From Porticoccaceae bacterium (GTDB taxonomy: Bacteria > Pseudomonadota > Gammaproteobacteria > Pseudomonadales > Porticoccaceae), in contig JALOAH010000129.1 of assembly GCA_023228865.1 (NCBI GenBank), forward strand, positions 1 through 9,004: a stretch of 9,004 nt of DNA, read 5' to 3'. The translations under genes were made by a program, and so were the position numbers. Shown here piece after piece: positions 1 through 6,136 of the stretch (position 1 is the first letter of the stretch; every line of letters starts with the position of its first letter). The notes beneath the pieces are model-generated. The model was given only the letters and a program-made list of their open reading frames with translations. It did not search any database and was not told the DNA's origin.

Positions 1-1480
1 GCTTCTGACCGACCGAGAGCAAATTACCGCCCTCGCCGACGTCCTGCTGGTAGCCTTTTTCGAAGGTCATGATGAAGTCATGCGCACCGGCCATTTTTGC
101 GGCGGCTTCAATATCTTCATCGGTGGCGTTCAAGCGCCCATAACGGATGTTCTCGCTGATCGATCCGGAAAAAAGGTGCGGTGTTTGCAAAACCATGCCA
201 ATGCGCGATTGAATGTCCTCAAGTTTCATGTCTAAATAATCGATATTGTTGAGGTAAATGGCGCCGGAGGTGGGCTCGTAAAAACGGCATAAAAGGTTGA
301 CGATGGTGGTCTTTCCTCCGCCCGTTGGTCCAACCAGCGCCACGGTGTCGCCCTGGTTAACATGAAAGGTCAATCCTTTGATCACCGGGTCATCGGATTC
401 ATAATGAAAGTGAACATCCTCAAAGCGGATGTCGCCTGAGAGGGTTTCAGCCGTGATCGTTCGGGCGCGATTTTTGACGACCGGTTCGGTATCAATCAGG
501 TGAAAGATGCGTTCAGCGGAGGCGACTGCATTTTGCATCTGGGCATAAACCCGAGCCATATCCTGAATTGGCCACATGATGAAGGTGACATAGGAGACAA
601 AAGCCTGAATGCCGCCGACGGTAATCATGCCGATTTCAACCTGGAGTCCGCCGCGCCACAGGACGAAGCCCAGCACGAAGGCGCTGATCAACTGAACGGT
701 GGGCAAAAACAGCGCTGAAAGCCAGGCTGCCCGGTAGCTGGCGTTGTACATGCCATCCGTCAGCTCACTGAATTCAGCCAGGTTGGCATCTTCCCGTGAG
801 AGGGCTTTGATGACACGCACGCCGGTGATCCCTTCGTTGAATGCGCCGGTGATTTTTGAATTCATCTTGCGCGAAAGACGGTAGTGGTAGAGGATGCGAA
901 TGCGGAACTGGTAAGCGACGATGGCTAAAAACGGCAGCATCGCCAGCACAATCACTGCCAAATTGGCATTGATGATGAACATGAACACGGCGGCAGTGGC
1001 GATGTTGACGATCGCCCAGGTGATATCCAGCAAGCCCCAGGTGATCAACTCAGCCAGGCGTTCGGTATCTGAGGTCAGGCGCGCCATGATCCAGCCGACC
1101 GGCGTCTTGCTGAAATACGATAGCGAAAGGCTCTGCAGGTGGTTGAACATTTGTTTGCGCATGTCATAGCGCACACGCTCTCCTAACACGCCGGTTAAGT
1201 AAATAAAACTAAAGGACAGCAAAGCCTGGAACAGCATGACGCCGCCGTAGATGAGAATAATGCGCACAATCGCATCGCGGCTGCCGGCGCGAATGCCCTC
1301 ATCGATGATTTGGGAGCTCAGATAGGTGGTATACGCGTCAATGACAGAGACCAGGGCGATGCTCAGCAAGAACCCGGCTACCCAGCGCCAGTGAGGCTTT
1401 AAAAGGAGGAGCAAACGCCGCAGGATGGGCGTGCTCAACTTGCCATAATCTTTTTCTTCAAATTCGTCAAATGTTGACAC
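1..1480 (-). CDS. ABC exporter half-transporter, subunit 2 of a heterodimer (C-terminus beyond window)
   Basis: This is the second half-transporter of a type IV ABC exporter, an inner-membrane protein with a six-helix transmembrane domain followed by an ATPase domain. About 493 residues are visible. Hydrophobic helices fall within roughly residues 30-320. The ATPase domain holds Walker A GPTGGGKT at 384-391, a Q-loop in MVLQTPHLF, and a divergent signature LSVGQ at 488-492. The frame then leaves the window, so Walker B, the D-loop and the H-loop are not seen; about 80-100 residues should be missing. The start is GTG at 1480, because an in-frame TAG lies six codons upstream and AAAGGAAA sits just ahead of the GTG. 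The gene overlaps the stop of the preceding ABC gene by 14 bases, which suggests translational coupling and equal dosage of the two subunits. The LSVGQ signature pairs logically with the Asp-type Walker B of the partner. The transported substrate is unknown; drugs, lipids or peptides are all possible for this class. Confidence 0.93.
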   Translation of the reverse strand, partial: MSTFDEFEEKDYGKLSTPILRRLLLLLKPHWRWVAGFLLSIALVSVIDAYTTYLSSQIIDEGIRAGSRDAIVRIILIYGGVMLFQALLSFSFIYLTGVLGERVRYDMRKQMFNHLQSLSLSYFSKTPVGWIMARLTSDTERLAELITWGLLDITWAIVNIATAAVFMFIINANLAVIVLAMLPFLAIVAYQFRIRILYHYRLSRKMNSKITGAFNEGITGVRVIKALSREDANLAEFSELTDGMYNASYRAAWLSALFLPTVQLISAFVLGFVLWRGGLQVEIGMITVGGIQAFVSYVTFIMWPIQDMARVYAQMQNAVASAERIFHLIDTEPVVKNRARTITAETLSGDIRFEDVHFHYESDDPVIKGLTFHVNQGDTVALVGPTGGGKTTIVNLLCRFYEPTSGAIYLNNIDYLDMKLEDIQSRIGMVLQTPHLFSGSISENIRYGRLNATDEDIEAAAKMAGAHDFIMTFEKGYQQDVGEGGNLLSVGQK

Positions 1481-3281
1481 CTGAAATTTCCTTTTCTAAT
1501 TCAAGTTCGATCCTGGTTTGAATATTGAAAATATCCTGGTACATGCCGCTGGTCTGCATCAGCTGTTGATGGGTGCCCAGCTGCACGATCTCTCCCCTGT
1601 CAAAGACCAGGATCAGGTCAGCATCCATCACGCTCTGGATGCGGTGGGCAATGATGAACGTGGTGCGGGTTTGCATCAGCCGCTCCAGGGCTGCCCGGAT
1701 GTGCATTTCAGTTTCTGTGTCCACGCTGGAGGTGGAATCATCCAGGATCAGGATACGCGGATTTTTCAATACCGCGCGGGCGATCGCCAGCCGTTGTTTC
1801 TGACCGCCTGAAAGGGTCACGCCGCGCTCGCCGACCAGGGTGTCGTAACCCTTGGGGAATTCCAGGATGACGTCGTGGATGGCTGCAAATTGGGCTGCCT
1901 GGACAATTTCTTCCTCCGAAACCTGGCGATGGACGCCGTAGGTGATGTTTTCACGAATCGAGCGTGAGAATAAGAACGGTTCCTGCTCCACGATGCCGAT
2001 TTGCGAGCGTAAATACTTGCGCGGATACCTGGTGATATCAACGCCATCCAGCGTGATCAAGCCGGCGGTGGGGTCATAAAACCGCGGCAGCAGGTTAACC
2101 AGGGTGGTCTTGCCCGAACCGGTGGAGCCTAACAGGGCGATCACAGCGCCCGGGCTGCAGGAAAAACTCACTTTGTTGAGCACGAGTTGGCCTGGTTCGT
2201 ATTCAAAGCTGACGTCTTTGAAAACAATTTCTCCGCCCAGGTCGCCATCGGGCTGGTAATCGCCTTCCAGGAGGGGCTCGCGTTTTTCTTCCAGCAGTTC
2301 AGCCACACGCTTATAGGAAACCATCCCTGTAGAGGTCTGAACGATCAAGCGTCCCAGGTTGCGCATCGGCCAGATGATCCAGATGACCAGGGCGATAAAC
2401 GCCATGTAGGTGCCAACGGTGATCTCACCGTTTAATGCCATGATGGCGCCAGTGAAATAGGAGGCGAGCAGTTGTGCACCGCAAATAATATCGGATATCG
2501 GCCAGAACAATGACTCGATTGAGAGCAAACGCCGACCAAGACTGAATTTGTGCCAGTTTTCCTGGTCAAATTTGTAGGATTCGTAGCCCTGGCGGGCAAA
2601 GGCTTTGACCACCCGAACGCCGGTCAGGTTTTCTTGCAAGCGGTTGCTGAGGGTTGCTTCCTGTTCCTGGTAGGCTTCATAGGCTTTGGATACGCGTGAG
2701 AAAAAGAACAGGGAGACAGCAATGATGGCCGGGATGGCGATCACAGAAGTCCATGCCAGGCGGGGGTGTAATTGCATGATGGCGATAAAATTGATCACAA
2801 ATATCAGGATGATGCGCCCGATGCCGATCGCCTGATCGGCGAAAAATCGGTTGACGGCGTCGATGTCTGAGGTGGCGCGCGAGATCAGGTCTCCGGTTTT
2901 GGCTTCTGCATGGTAGGCATAGGGCAGTCGCTGCAGGTGGTCATACAGGAAATTGCGCAAACGGCGCGTGGTCCCCTCAGCAACTCTGGCAGCCAGCCAG
3001 CCCGAGATAAAGGTGAAGGTTCCCTGCAGCAGAGCCATCCCGATATATAAGCCGATGATGAGGATCATATCCGAACCGAAATTACGAGGGACAACGATCT
3101 CATCGATGAAGCGGCGCAGCACCAGGTAAATCCCCGTGCGGGCGGTGGCTGCGATTGCCAAGGCGATGATGGCGCCTAAATACAAAACTCGGTAGCCCTT
3201 CATGACCCGCATTAAGCCAATAAAGCGGTTTTTGGTTAAGTTTTGACTTAAATCAACGTCATAATACGTATTTGCAGACAT
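1467..3281 (-). CDS. ABC exporter half-transporter, subunit 1, with degenerate Walker B
   Basis: This 604-residue protein is a fused permease-ATPase half-transporter of the MsbA/LmrCD type. Membrane helices lie within about residues 25-315, including segments near 33-55, 72-96, 155-172, 177-196 and 270-306. The ATPase domain has Walker A GSTGSGKT (385-392), Q-loop Gln433, signature LSGGQ (490-494), Walker B ILILD ending at Asp514 and H-loop His546. The residue after Walker B is Asp515 instead of the catalytic Glu, giving LDDSTSSVD. In heterodimeric exporters such as TM287/288 this marks the subunit that contributes the degenerate ATP site. I chose ATG at 3281, not the GTG four codons earlier: GGAG ends 11 bases before the ATG but abuts the GTG directly. 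It is the first gene of its transcription unit, with a near-consensus promoter about 160 bases upstream, and it overlaps its partner gene by 14 bases. Substrate unknown. Confidence 0.95.
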   Translation of the reverse strand: MSANTYYDVDLSQNLTKNRFIGLMRVMKGYRVLYLGAIIALAIAATARTGIYLVLRRFIDEIVVPRNFGSDMILIIGLYIGMALLQGTFTFISGWLAARVAEGTTRRLRNFLYDHLQRLPYAYHAEAKTGDLISRATSDIDAVNRFFADQAIGIGRIILIFVINFIAIMQLHPRLAWTSVIAIPAIIAVSLFFFSRVSKAYEAYQEQEATLSNRLQENLTGVRVVKAFARQGYESYKFDQENWHKFSLGRRLLSIESLFWPISDIICGAQLLASYFTGAIMALNGEITVGTYMAFIALVIWIIWPMRNLGRLIVQTSTGMVSYKRVAELLEEKREPLLEGDYQPDGDLGGEIVFKDVSFEYEPGQLVLNKVSFSCSPGAVIALLGSTGSGKTTLVNLLPRFYDPTAGLITLDGVDITRYPRKYLRSQIGIVEQEPFLFSRSIRENITYGVHRQVSEEEIVQAAQFAAIHDVILEFPKGYDTLVGERGVTLSGGQKQRLAIARAVLKNPRILILDDSTSSVDTETEMHIRAALERLMQTRTTFIIAHRIQSVMDADLILVFDRGEIVQLGTHQQLMQTSGMYQDIFNIQTRIELELEKEISGVNI

Positions 3282-3289
3282 AAAAATAT

Positions 3290-3421
3290 TCACTCCAGTA
3301 ATGGTTCTTCCGTCAGAGCCAGGTAACGACGCTGTAACTGGTGTTTGAGAGAATAACGATATCTCGGTCCGCAGAAACAGTGACCGCAGGACCGTTTTTC
3401 ACAAAACAGTGAGGCTTGCAC
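3290..3421 (-). other. Possible short cysteine-rich leader ORF (43 codons)
   Basis: Reading from a GTG at 3421, this frame gives 43 residues ending in TEEPLLE, with its TGA at 3290-3292, nine bases before the ATG of the ABC gene. Four cysteines at residues 7, 12, 15 and 17 are arranged C-x4-C-x2-C-x-C and are followed by a basic, tyrosine-rich stretch (GPRYRYSLKHQLQRRYLAL). The frame stays open upstream to a TTG at 3517, but that codon lies upstream of the predicted promoter, so only the shorter form would be on the ABC transcript. There is no good ribosome binding site for either start. It may be a leader peptide that couples translation into the ABC gene, a tiny metal-binding protein, a gene remnant, or chance. 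I do not recognise the family. Confidence 0.25.
3365..3412 (-). repeat. Direct and inverted repeats in the ABC operon leader
   Basis: TCACTGTTT occurs twice on the minus strand (3404-3412 and 3375-3383), with 29 bases from start to start. Interleaved with it is a perfect 6-base inverted repeat, CGGTCC (3389-3394) and GGACCG (3365-3370), with 18 bases between the arms. A second CGGTC copy inside the loop could pair with the same downstream arm, so two alternative hairpins are possible. The elements lie downstream of the predicted promoter, in the transcribed leader. They could be an operator pair or an RNA structure; neither is shown. Confidence 0.4.
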
Positions 3422-3443
3422 TTGGAATTGTTCCCGAGGGAGA

Positions 3444-3472
3444 AGTTTACCGCGTTGTACTGCTGTTGTCAA
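3444..3472 (-). promoter_or_regulatory. Sigma70-like promoter for the ABC exporter operon
   Basis: A perfect -35 hexamer TTGACA (3467-3472) is followed by a 17-base spacer and a -10 hexamer TAAACT (3444-3449; four of six match TATAAT). Transcription should start near 3434-3437, about 155 bases before the ABC start codon. Its position just downstream of a terminator and just upstream of the two ABC genes fits the promoter of that operon. Confidence 0.65.
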
Positions 3473-3515
3473 TTTATTAAGCGAGGGATGTGATTTCCCC
3501 CTGGTTGAATAAACC

Positions 3516-3546
3516 AAAAAAAATTACCCGGGCAGCGCCTGGCGGG
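3516..3546 (-). terminator. Rho-independent terminator after the hydrolase gene
   Basis: About 36 bases past the hydrolase stop codon, the minus strand has a GC-rich hairpin at 3527-3546. The outer stem is CCCG/CGGG and the inner stem is CAG/CTG around a GCG loop, with a small internal bulge. TAA and a run of eight T residues (3516-3523) follow. The stem is imperfect, but the U-tract and position support a terminator that ends the catabolic cluster. Confidence 0.6.
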
Positions 3547-3582
3547 AAACCATTATTTTTCTCATGGTCCACAGGTTGTTGA

Positions 3583-4371
3583 TTACGGTAATGGTGGCTT
3601 GAAGGTGGGCGAGGTTGGGTCCTGTGCAAAATCGGTTTTGATCAGGCGCAGCATATGGCCATAAATCTCATCCAGCTCGGAATCAAGAATCACACAATGC
3701 CCGGAGTTCTCCAGGTGGATTTGATATTTTAACTTCGAGCCGATTTTATTCAGGATCAATCCGGCGGACTGAGGCGCGATGGTGTTGTCATGCTCACCGG
3801 TGAAGATCACCACGGGCTGGGCGATTTTCGGTAGGTTGCGCCGGACGTGGTTTTGGAGTTTATGCAGCTCGGCTGCCCCTCTGAGCGGCTGAACCGTATA
3901 GCCTTTCCAGGGCAGGCCATCATCCTTATCCTCTTTTACCAGGTATTTGATGAACGGCCATAAAATTCTGGAAAGCCATAAATTTTTCACTTTAAGTGCT
4001 GGGGCAAACAAGAATAAAGCGTGGATCTCAGGGTGCTGACGCGCCAGCTCAAGCGCTAACAAACCGCCCATGGATTCACCGCCGACATAAATCCGGTCGC
4101 AGTATGGGATGAGTTTCTCATAGAATTGTTTGACCTTTTCAACCCACATCGACCAGGTGGCGCGGTTCAGGTCATCGGGGTGAGTTCCGTGCCCGGGCAG
4201 CAGCGGAGCGGCAACGGTGAATCCCTCCTCATGAAGCTTGATTGCCAGGGGCCTGACTTCAGCGGTGGTGGCGGTGAACCCGTGGATCAACAGGATGCCG
4301 GTTCGGTTGCCTTGCCAGAAAAAATCGTCGCCGTCAAGGTGGGGGATTTTTATGAAATCAGGGTTCGTCAT
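3583..4371 (-). CDS. Alpha/beta hydrolase (carboxylesterase / monoacylglycerol lipase-like)
   Basis: This 262-residue cytoplasmic enzyme of the alpha/beta hydrolase fold is close in layout to Est30-type carboxylesterases and monoacylglycerol lipases. The oxyanion-side motif HGFT is at 30-33 and PLLPGHGTHP at 56-65. The nucleophile elbow GESMG is at 98-102 with Ser100, the acid is Asp195 in GEHDNTIAP, and the base is His225 in NSGHCVILD. The triad is therefore complete. Residues about 130-180 form the cap, rich in Trp and Lys. No signal peptide is seen. It has a normal length for the family. Its ATG overlaps the TGA of the LarA-like gene in ATGA, with GAGG eight bases upstream, so the two are probably translationally coupled. 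In this setting it may hydrolyse an ester or lactone to supply the hydroxy acid for the LarA homologue; that is inference. It is the last gene before the terminator. Confidence 0.9.
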   Translation of the reverse strand: MTNPDFIKIPHLDGDDFFWQGNRTGILLIHGFTATTAEVRPLAIKLHEEGFTVAAPLLPGHGTHPDDLNRATWSMWVEKVKQFYEKLIPYCDRIYVGGESMGGLLALELARQHPEIHALFLFAPALKVKNLWLSRILWPFIKYLVKEDKDDGLPWKGYTVQPLRGAAELHKLQNHVRRNLPKIAQPVVIFTGEHDNTIAPQSAGLILNKIGSKLKYQIHLENSGHCVILDSELDEIYGHMLRLIKTDFAQDPTSPTFKPPLP

Positions 4372-5633
4372 TTTCTAACCTCGGTCATTGTTCGGGTTGC
4401 AGCGGGCAGGATGGCTACCCGGGCGTCTGCAGGGAGCTGGTTGCCGATCCAGGAGATCAAATCGTTGATCAATTCGGGCTTGCTGGGGGTAAGTTTCCAG
4501 GTTTTGACGGTTTTCGGAGGGATATCTGATACCAGCACGATGTTGATGCGCACGGCTTCGCGGGCAATTTGCAGGGCTTTATGCGGTCCGACTTGAAAAT
4601 AGCCGGATTGAAAATGATCGATGACAGCCGGGTGTGAATCTGCGTTGAGAATGTAGTCCTCATAGCTTGCACTGCCGGACCCCTCCGGGCAGGCGGCCAA
4701 CAAGAACACCCAGCCGCCATCGCGAGTGATGCGGGCAGCATGGGTGAGACCTTTTTGACTCTGGTAGAGGTTGATGTCCTTGGGTGCGCCGCCCGGTGAG
4801 GCGATCACCAGGTCATAAGGCGTAGAAACCTCCACGCCGAAGGACTGCCTTACAAAGGGAATCGCGGCATCCATGACGGCAAGGGGCGATCCGAAAAAGA
4901 CTTTAAGGACGCGTTTGCGCTCATCCAAAACCGTACCCAGAGAAAATTGGACGCCGGATTTGTGACCGATCTCCTCAATTTCCTGGCGTAAAGGGTTGAT
5001 GTTGTATTCACCAGTGCGTGCATCGGGATGGGTGAGCCCGGCGTGGTTGGCATCAATGGTGGCGCGCCCTGCCAGGCCGATGGCGGCCGTTTTGATGCCG
5101 CCGGAAAAGCCCATAAAATGATGGGGTTCGATATTGCCCACGGAAAACTTCAGGTCACAGTTGTAAAAATCTGCGTTGATTTGGATCGGGTTGCCGTAGT
5201 TGCTTTTACCCAGGTCGATCAACGGCGAGTGGTCGCAGTCATGGGCTTGAATTTTGAACCGTTCGATGATGGATTGGTCTAAAACTTGCGGCAGTTCATC
5301 GGGCGTCATCGGTGTGTGGGTGCCGCTGCCAACAAACAGGGTGATCTGGTCGGGTGCGAACCCGAGGCCTTCCAGGTGGTTGAGCAGGTGAACAATCGGG
5401 TTGGGTTTGGGAACGGGGCGAGTCTTATCGTTGATAGCGATGCCGACAGATTTTGCCCCAACGAATTTTTCCCAACCGATTGCGCCCATGGGGGAATGCA
5501 GCGCTTCGATGATCGCCCGGTCAGGATTGGGCAGGGGATCACCAGGCTGGGGTTCGAGCTGGTCGACCTGCCATGTCGCCGGAACTTCAATGCTGATGTG
5601 TTCATGCCCATAGGGCAGGGTATAAGAGGTCAT
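4368..5633 (-). CDS. LarA-family nickel-pincer racemase/epimerase (lactate racemase homologue)
   Basis: This 421-residue protein belongs to the LarA superfamily (formerly DUF2088), whose members use a nickel-pincer nucleotide to racemise or epimerise 2-hydroxy acids by hydride transfer. The key residues known from Lactiplantibacillus plantarum LarA map here with near-identical spacing: Asp69 and Arg72 in NDKTRP, His106 in GSGTHTP, His171 in EPHHFMGFSGG, Lys181 (the cofactor-linking lysine), His197 in NHAG, and Gln291 with Lys294 in YQSQKG. It is thus probably an active, cofactor-loaded enzyme. Substrates in this family include lactate, malate, 2-hydroxyglutarate, aryl-lactates and sugar acids, so lactate is not assured. 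The cofactor genes larB, larC and larE are not in the window. The start is ATG at 5633 with GGAG seven bases upstream. It follows the VOC gene by 89 bases and overlaps the hydrolase gene by four. I withhold the symbol larA because the substrate is uncertain. Confidence 0.9.
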   Translation of the reverse strand: MTSYTLPYGHEHISIEVPATWQVDQLEPQPGDPLPNPDRAIIEALHSPMGAIGWEKFVGAKSVGIAINDKTRPVPKPNPIVHLLNHLEGLGFAPDQITLFVGSGTHTPMTPDELPQVLDQSIIERFKIQAHDCDHSPLIDLGKSNYGNPIQINADFYNCDLKFSVGNIEPHHFMGFSGGIKTAAIGLAGRATIDANHAGLTHPDARTGEYNINPLRQEIEEIGHKSGVQFSLGTVLDERKRVLKVFFGSPLAVMDAAIPFVRQSFGVEVSTPYDLVIASPGGAPKDINLYQSQKGLTHAARITRDGGWVFLLAACPEGSGSASYEDYILNADSHPAVIDHFQSGYFQVGPHKALQIAREAVRINIVLVSDIPPKTVKTWKLTPSKPELINDLISWIGNQLPADARVAILPAATRTMTEVRK

Positions 5634-5703
5634 GATGTCACTCCGATTGTGTGTTGAATGTGTTTGTTTTGGCCAGATCGCTGTCAGGCGTTGGCTTTCG
5701 ATT

Positions 5704-5717
5704 GCTCAAGCCTGAGC
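5704..5717 (-). repeat. Small intergenic hairpin flanked by AATCG repeats
   Basis: Between the VOC stop and the LarA-like start, the minus strand has GCTCA-GGCT-TGAGC, a 5-base stem with a 4-base loop. AATCG lies directly on both sides. No T-run follows, so it is not an intrinsic terminator. It may only be a weak mRNA structure. Confidence 0.3.
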
Positions 5718-5722
5718 CGATT

Positions 5723-6094
5723 TCACAGCGGCTGGTCAAATCTTTGAATTTCGACCCAATAACCGTTCGGGTCGATGATGAAGAAATGATAGATGCCATA
5801 TTTTGGGTTGTGGATGGGTGGATTGACGAGGCTTTCTCCCCTGGCTTGCAGGGCTGCATACCAGCCATCGACATCGTCACTGACCAGGGTCAGGATCACC
5901 TTGCGACCCGGCTCAATCGGTTCAATATGTTCGCAAAAGCCCAGGTAGGCCTCCCGGGTGACTTTGAAAATCAGGCAGGTGCTCTGTTCGCGCGCCAGGG
6001 GCAGCCCTAAAACATCCGTATAAAACCGGCGGGTTTCTTCCAGGTTGCTGGCATGTAAAAAGGTGATTTGTTGGTTAATTTCCAAAGCAGGCAT
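5723..6094 (-). CDS. VOC superfamily (glyoxalase/bleomycin-resistance fold) protein
   Basis: This 123-residue protein has the two beta-alpha-beta-beta-beta modules of the vicinal oxygen chelate fold. Module 1 includes NLEETRRFYTDVLGLPL (17-33) and module 2 DDVDGWYAALQARG (73-86), ending in the typical DPNGYWVEI (108-116). Glu115 is in the place of the usual C-terminal metal ligand. The first-strand positions of the two modules, where many VOC enzymes have His, seem to be non-ligand residues (around Ile10 and Val66), so metal binding is doubtful. Some VOC proteins of this type bind ligands without a metal. The start is ATG at 6094 with AAGGA ten bases upstream. It lies 42 bases after the kinase gene and 89 before the LarA-like gene, inside the catabolic cluster. 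It could be an isomerase, a detoxification enzyme or a binding protein; the exact job cannot be told. Confidence 0.85.
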   Translation of the reverse strand: MPALEINQQITFLHASNLEETRRFYTDVLGLPLAREQSTCLIFKVTREAYLGFCEHIEPIEPGRKVILTLVSDDVDGWYAALQARGESLVNPPIHNPKYGIYHFFIIDPNGYWVEIQRFDQPL

Positions 6095-6110
6095 GAGGGT
6101 CTGATCCTTT

Positions 6111-6135
6111 CCGGGATTACGTAAATGAATCCCGG
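6111..6135 (-). promoter_or_regulatory. Perfect 8-bp stem-loop just after the kinase stop codon
   Basis: CCGGGATT and AATCCCGG form a perfect 8-base stem around a 9-base loop, beginning one base after the kinase TGA and ending 16 bases before the VOC start codon. The AAGGA ribosome binding site lies just outside the stem. Neither strand has a T-run after it, so it is not a standard terminator. It may protect the kinase mRNA end or modulate expression of the downstream genes. Confidence 0.5.
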
Positions 6136-6136
6136 G

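Larger units (their letters stand above)
3282..3582. other. Intergenic region between hydrolase gene and ABC operon
   Basis: This 301-base stretch has no confident gene. On the minus strand it holds, in order, a terminator for the upstream cluster, a sigma70-like promoter and a leader of roughly 155 bases. The leader carries a direct repeat, an inverted repeat and a short cysteine-rich reading frame; these are listed separately. Confidence 0.7.

Noticed and set aside
500..718. Plus-strand frame of 72 codons ending in GGQKQR, reminiscent of an ABC signature
   Set aside because: The GGQKQ resemblance is coincidental. The minus strand here encodes the permease-ATPase of subunit 2, and the plus frame lacks any other ABC motif.
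3282..3293. GTG at 3293 as the start of ABC subunit 1
   Set aside because: The GGAG would touch the GTG with no spacing. ATG at 3281 has the same GGAG at a workable 11-base distance.
3290..3517. A 75-codon minus-strand frame starting at TTG 3517 as a full gene
   Set aside because: The TTG lies in the terminator T-tract and upstream of the predicted promoter, and has no ribosome binding site. Only the shorter downstream form is kept, as a doubtful leader frame.
4126..4596. Plus-strand frame of 156 codons across the hydrolase/LarA junction
   Set aside because: It is antisense to two well-supported genes, has no recognisable domain, and is explained as a shadow of their codon bias.
5651..6010. 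Plus-strand frame of 119 codons opposite the VOC gene
   Set aside because: The antisense protein shows no family features, whereas the minus-strand VOC reading is clear.
6111..6135. Intrinsic terminator between the kinase and VOC genes
   Set aside because: The stem is good, but no T-run follows on the minus strand and the downstream genes are closely spaced in the same direction.
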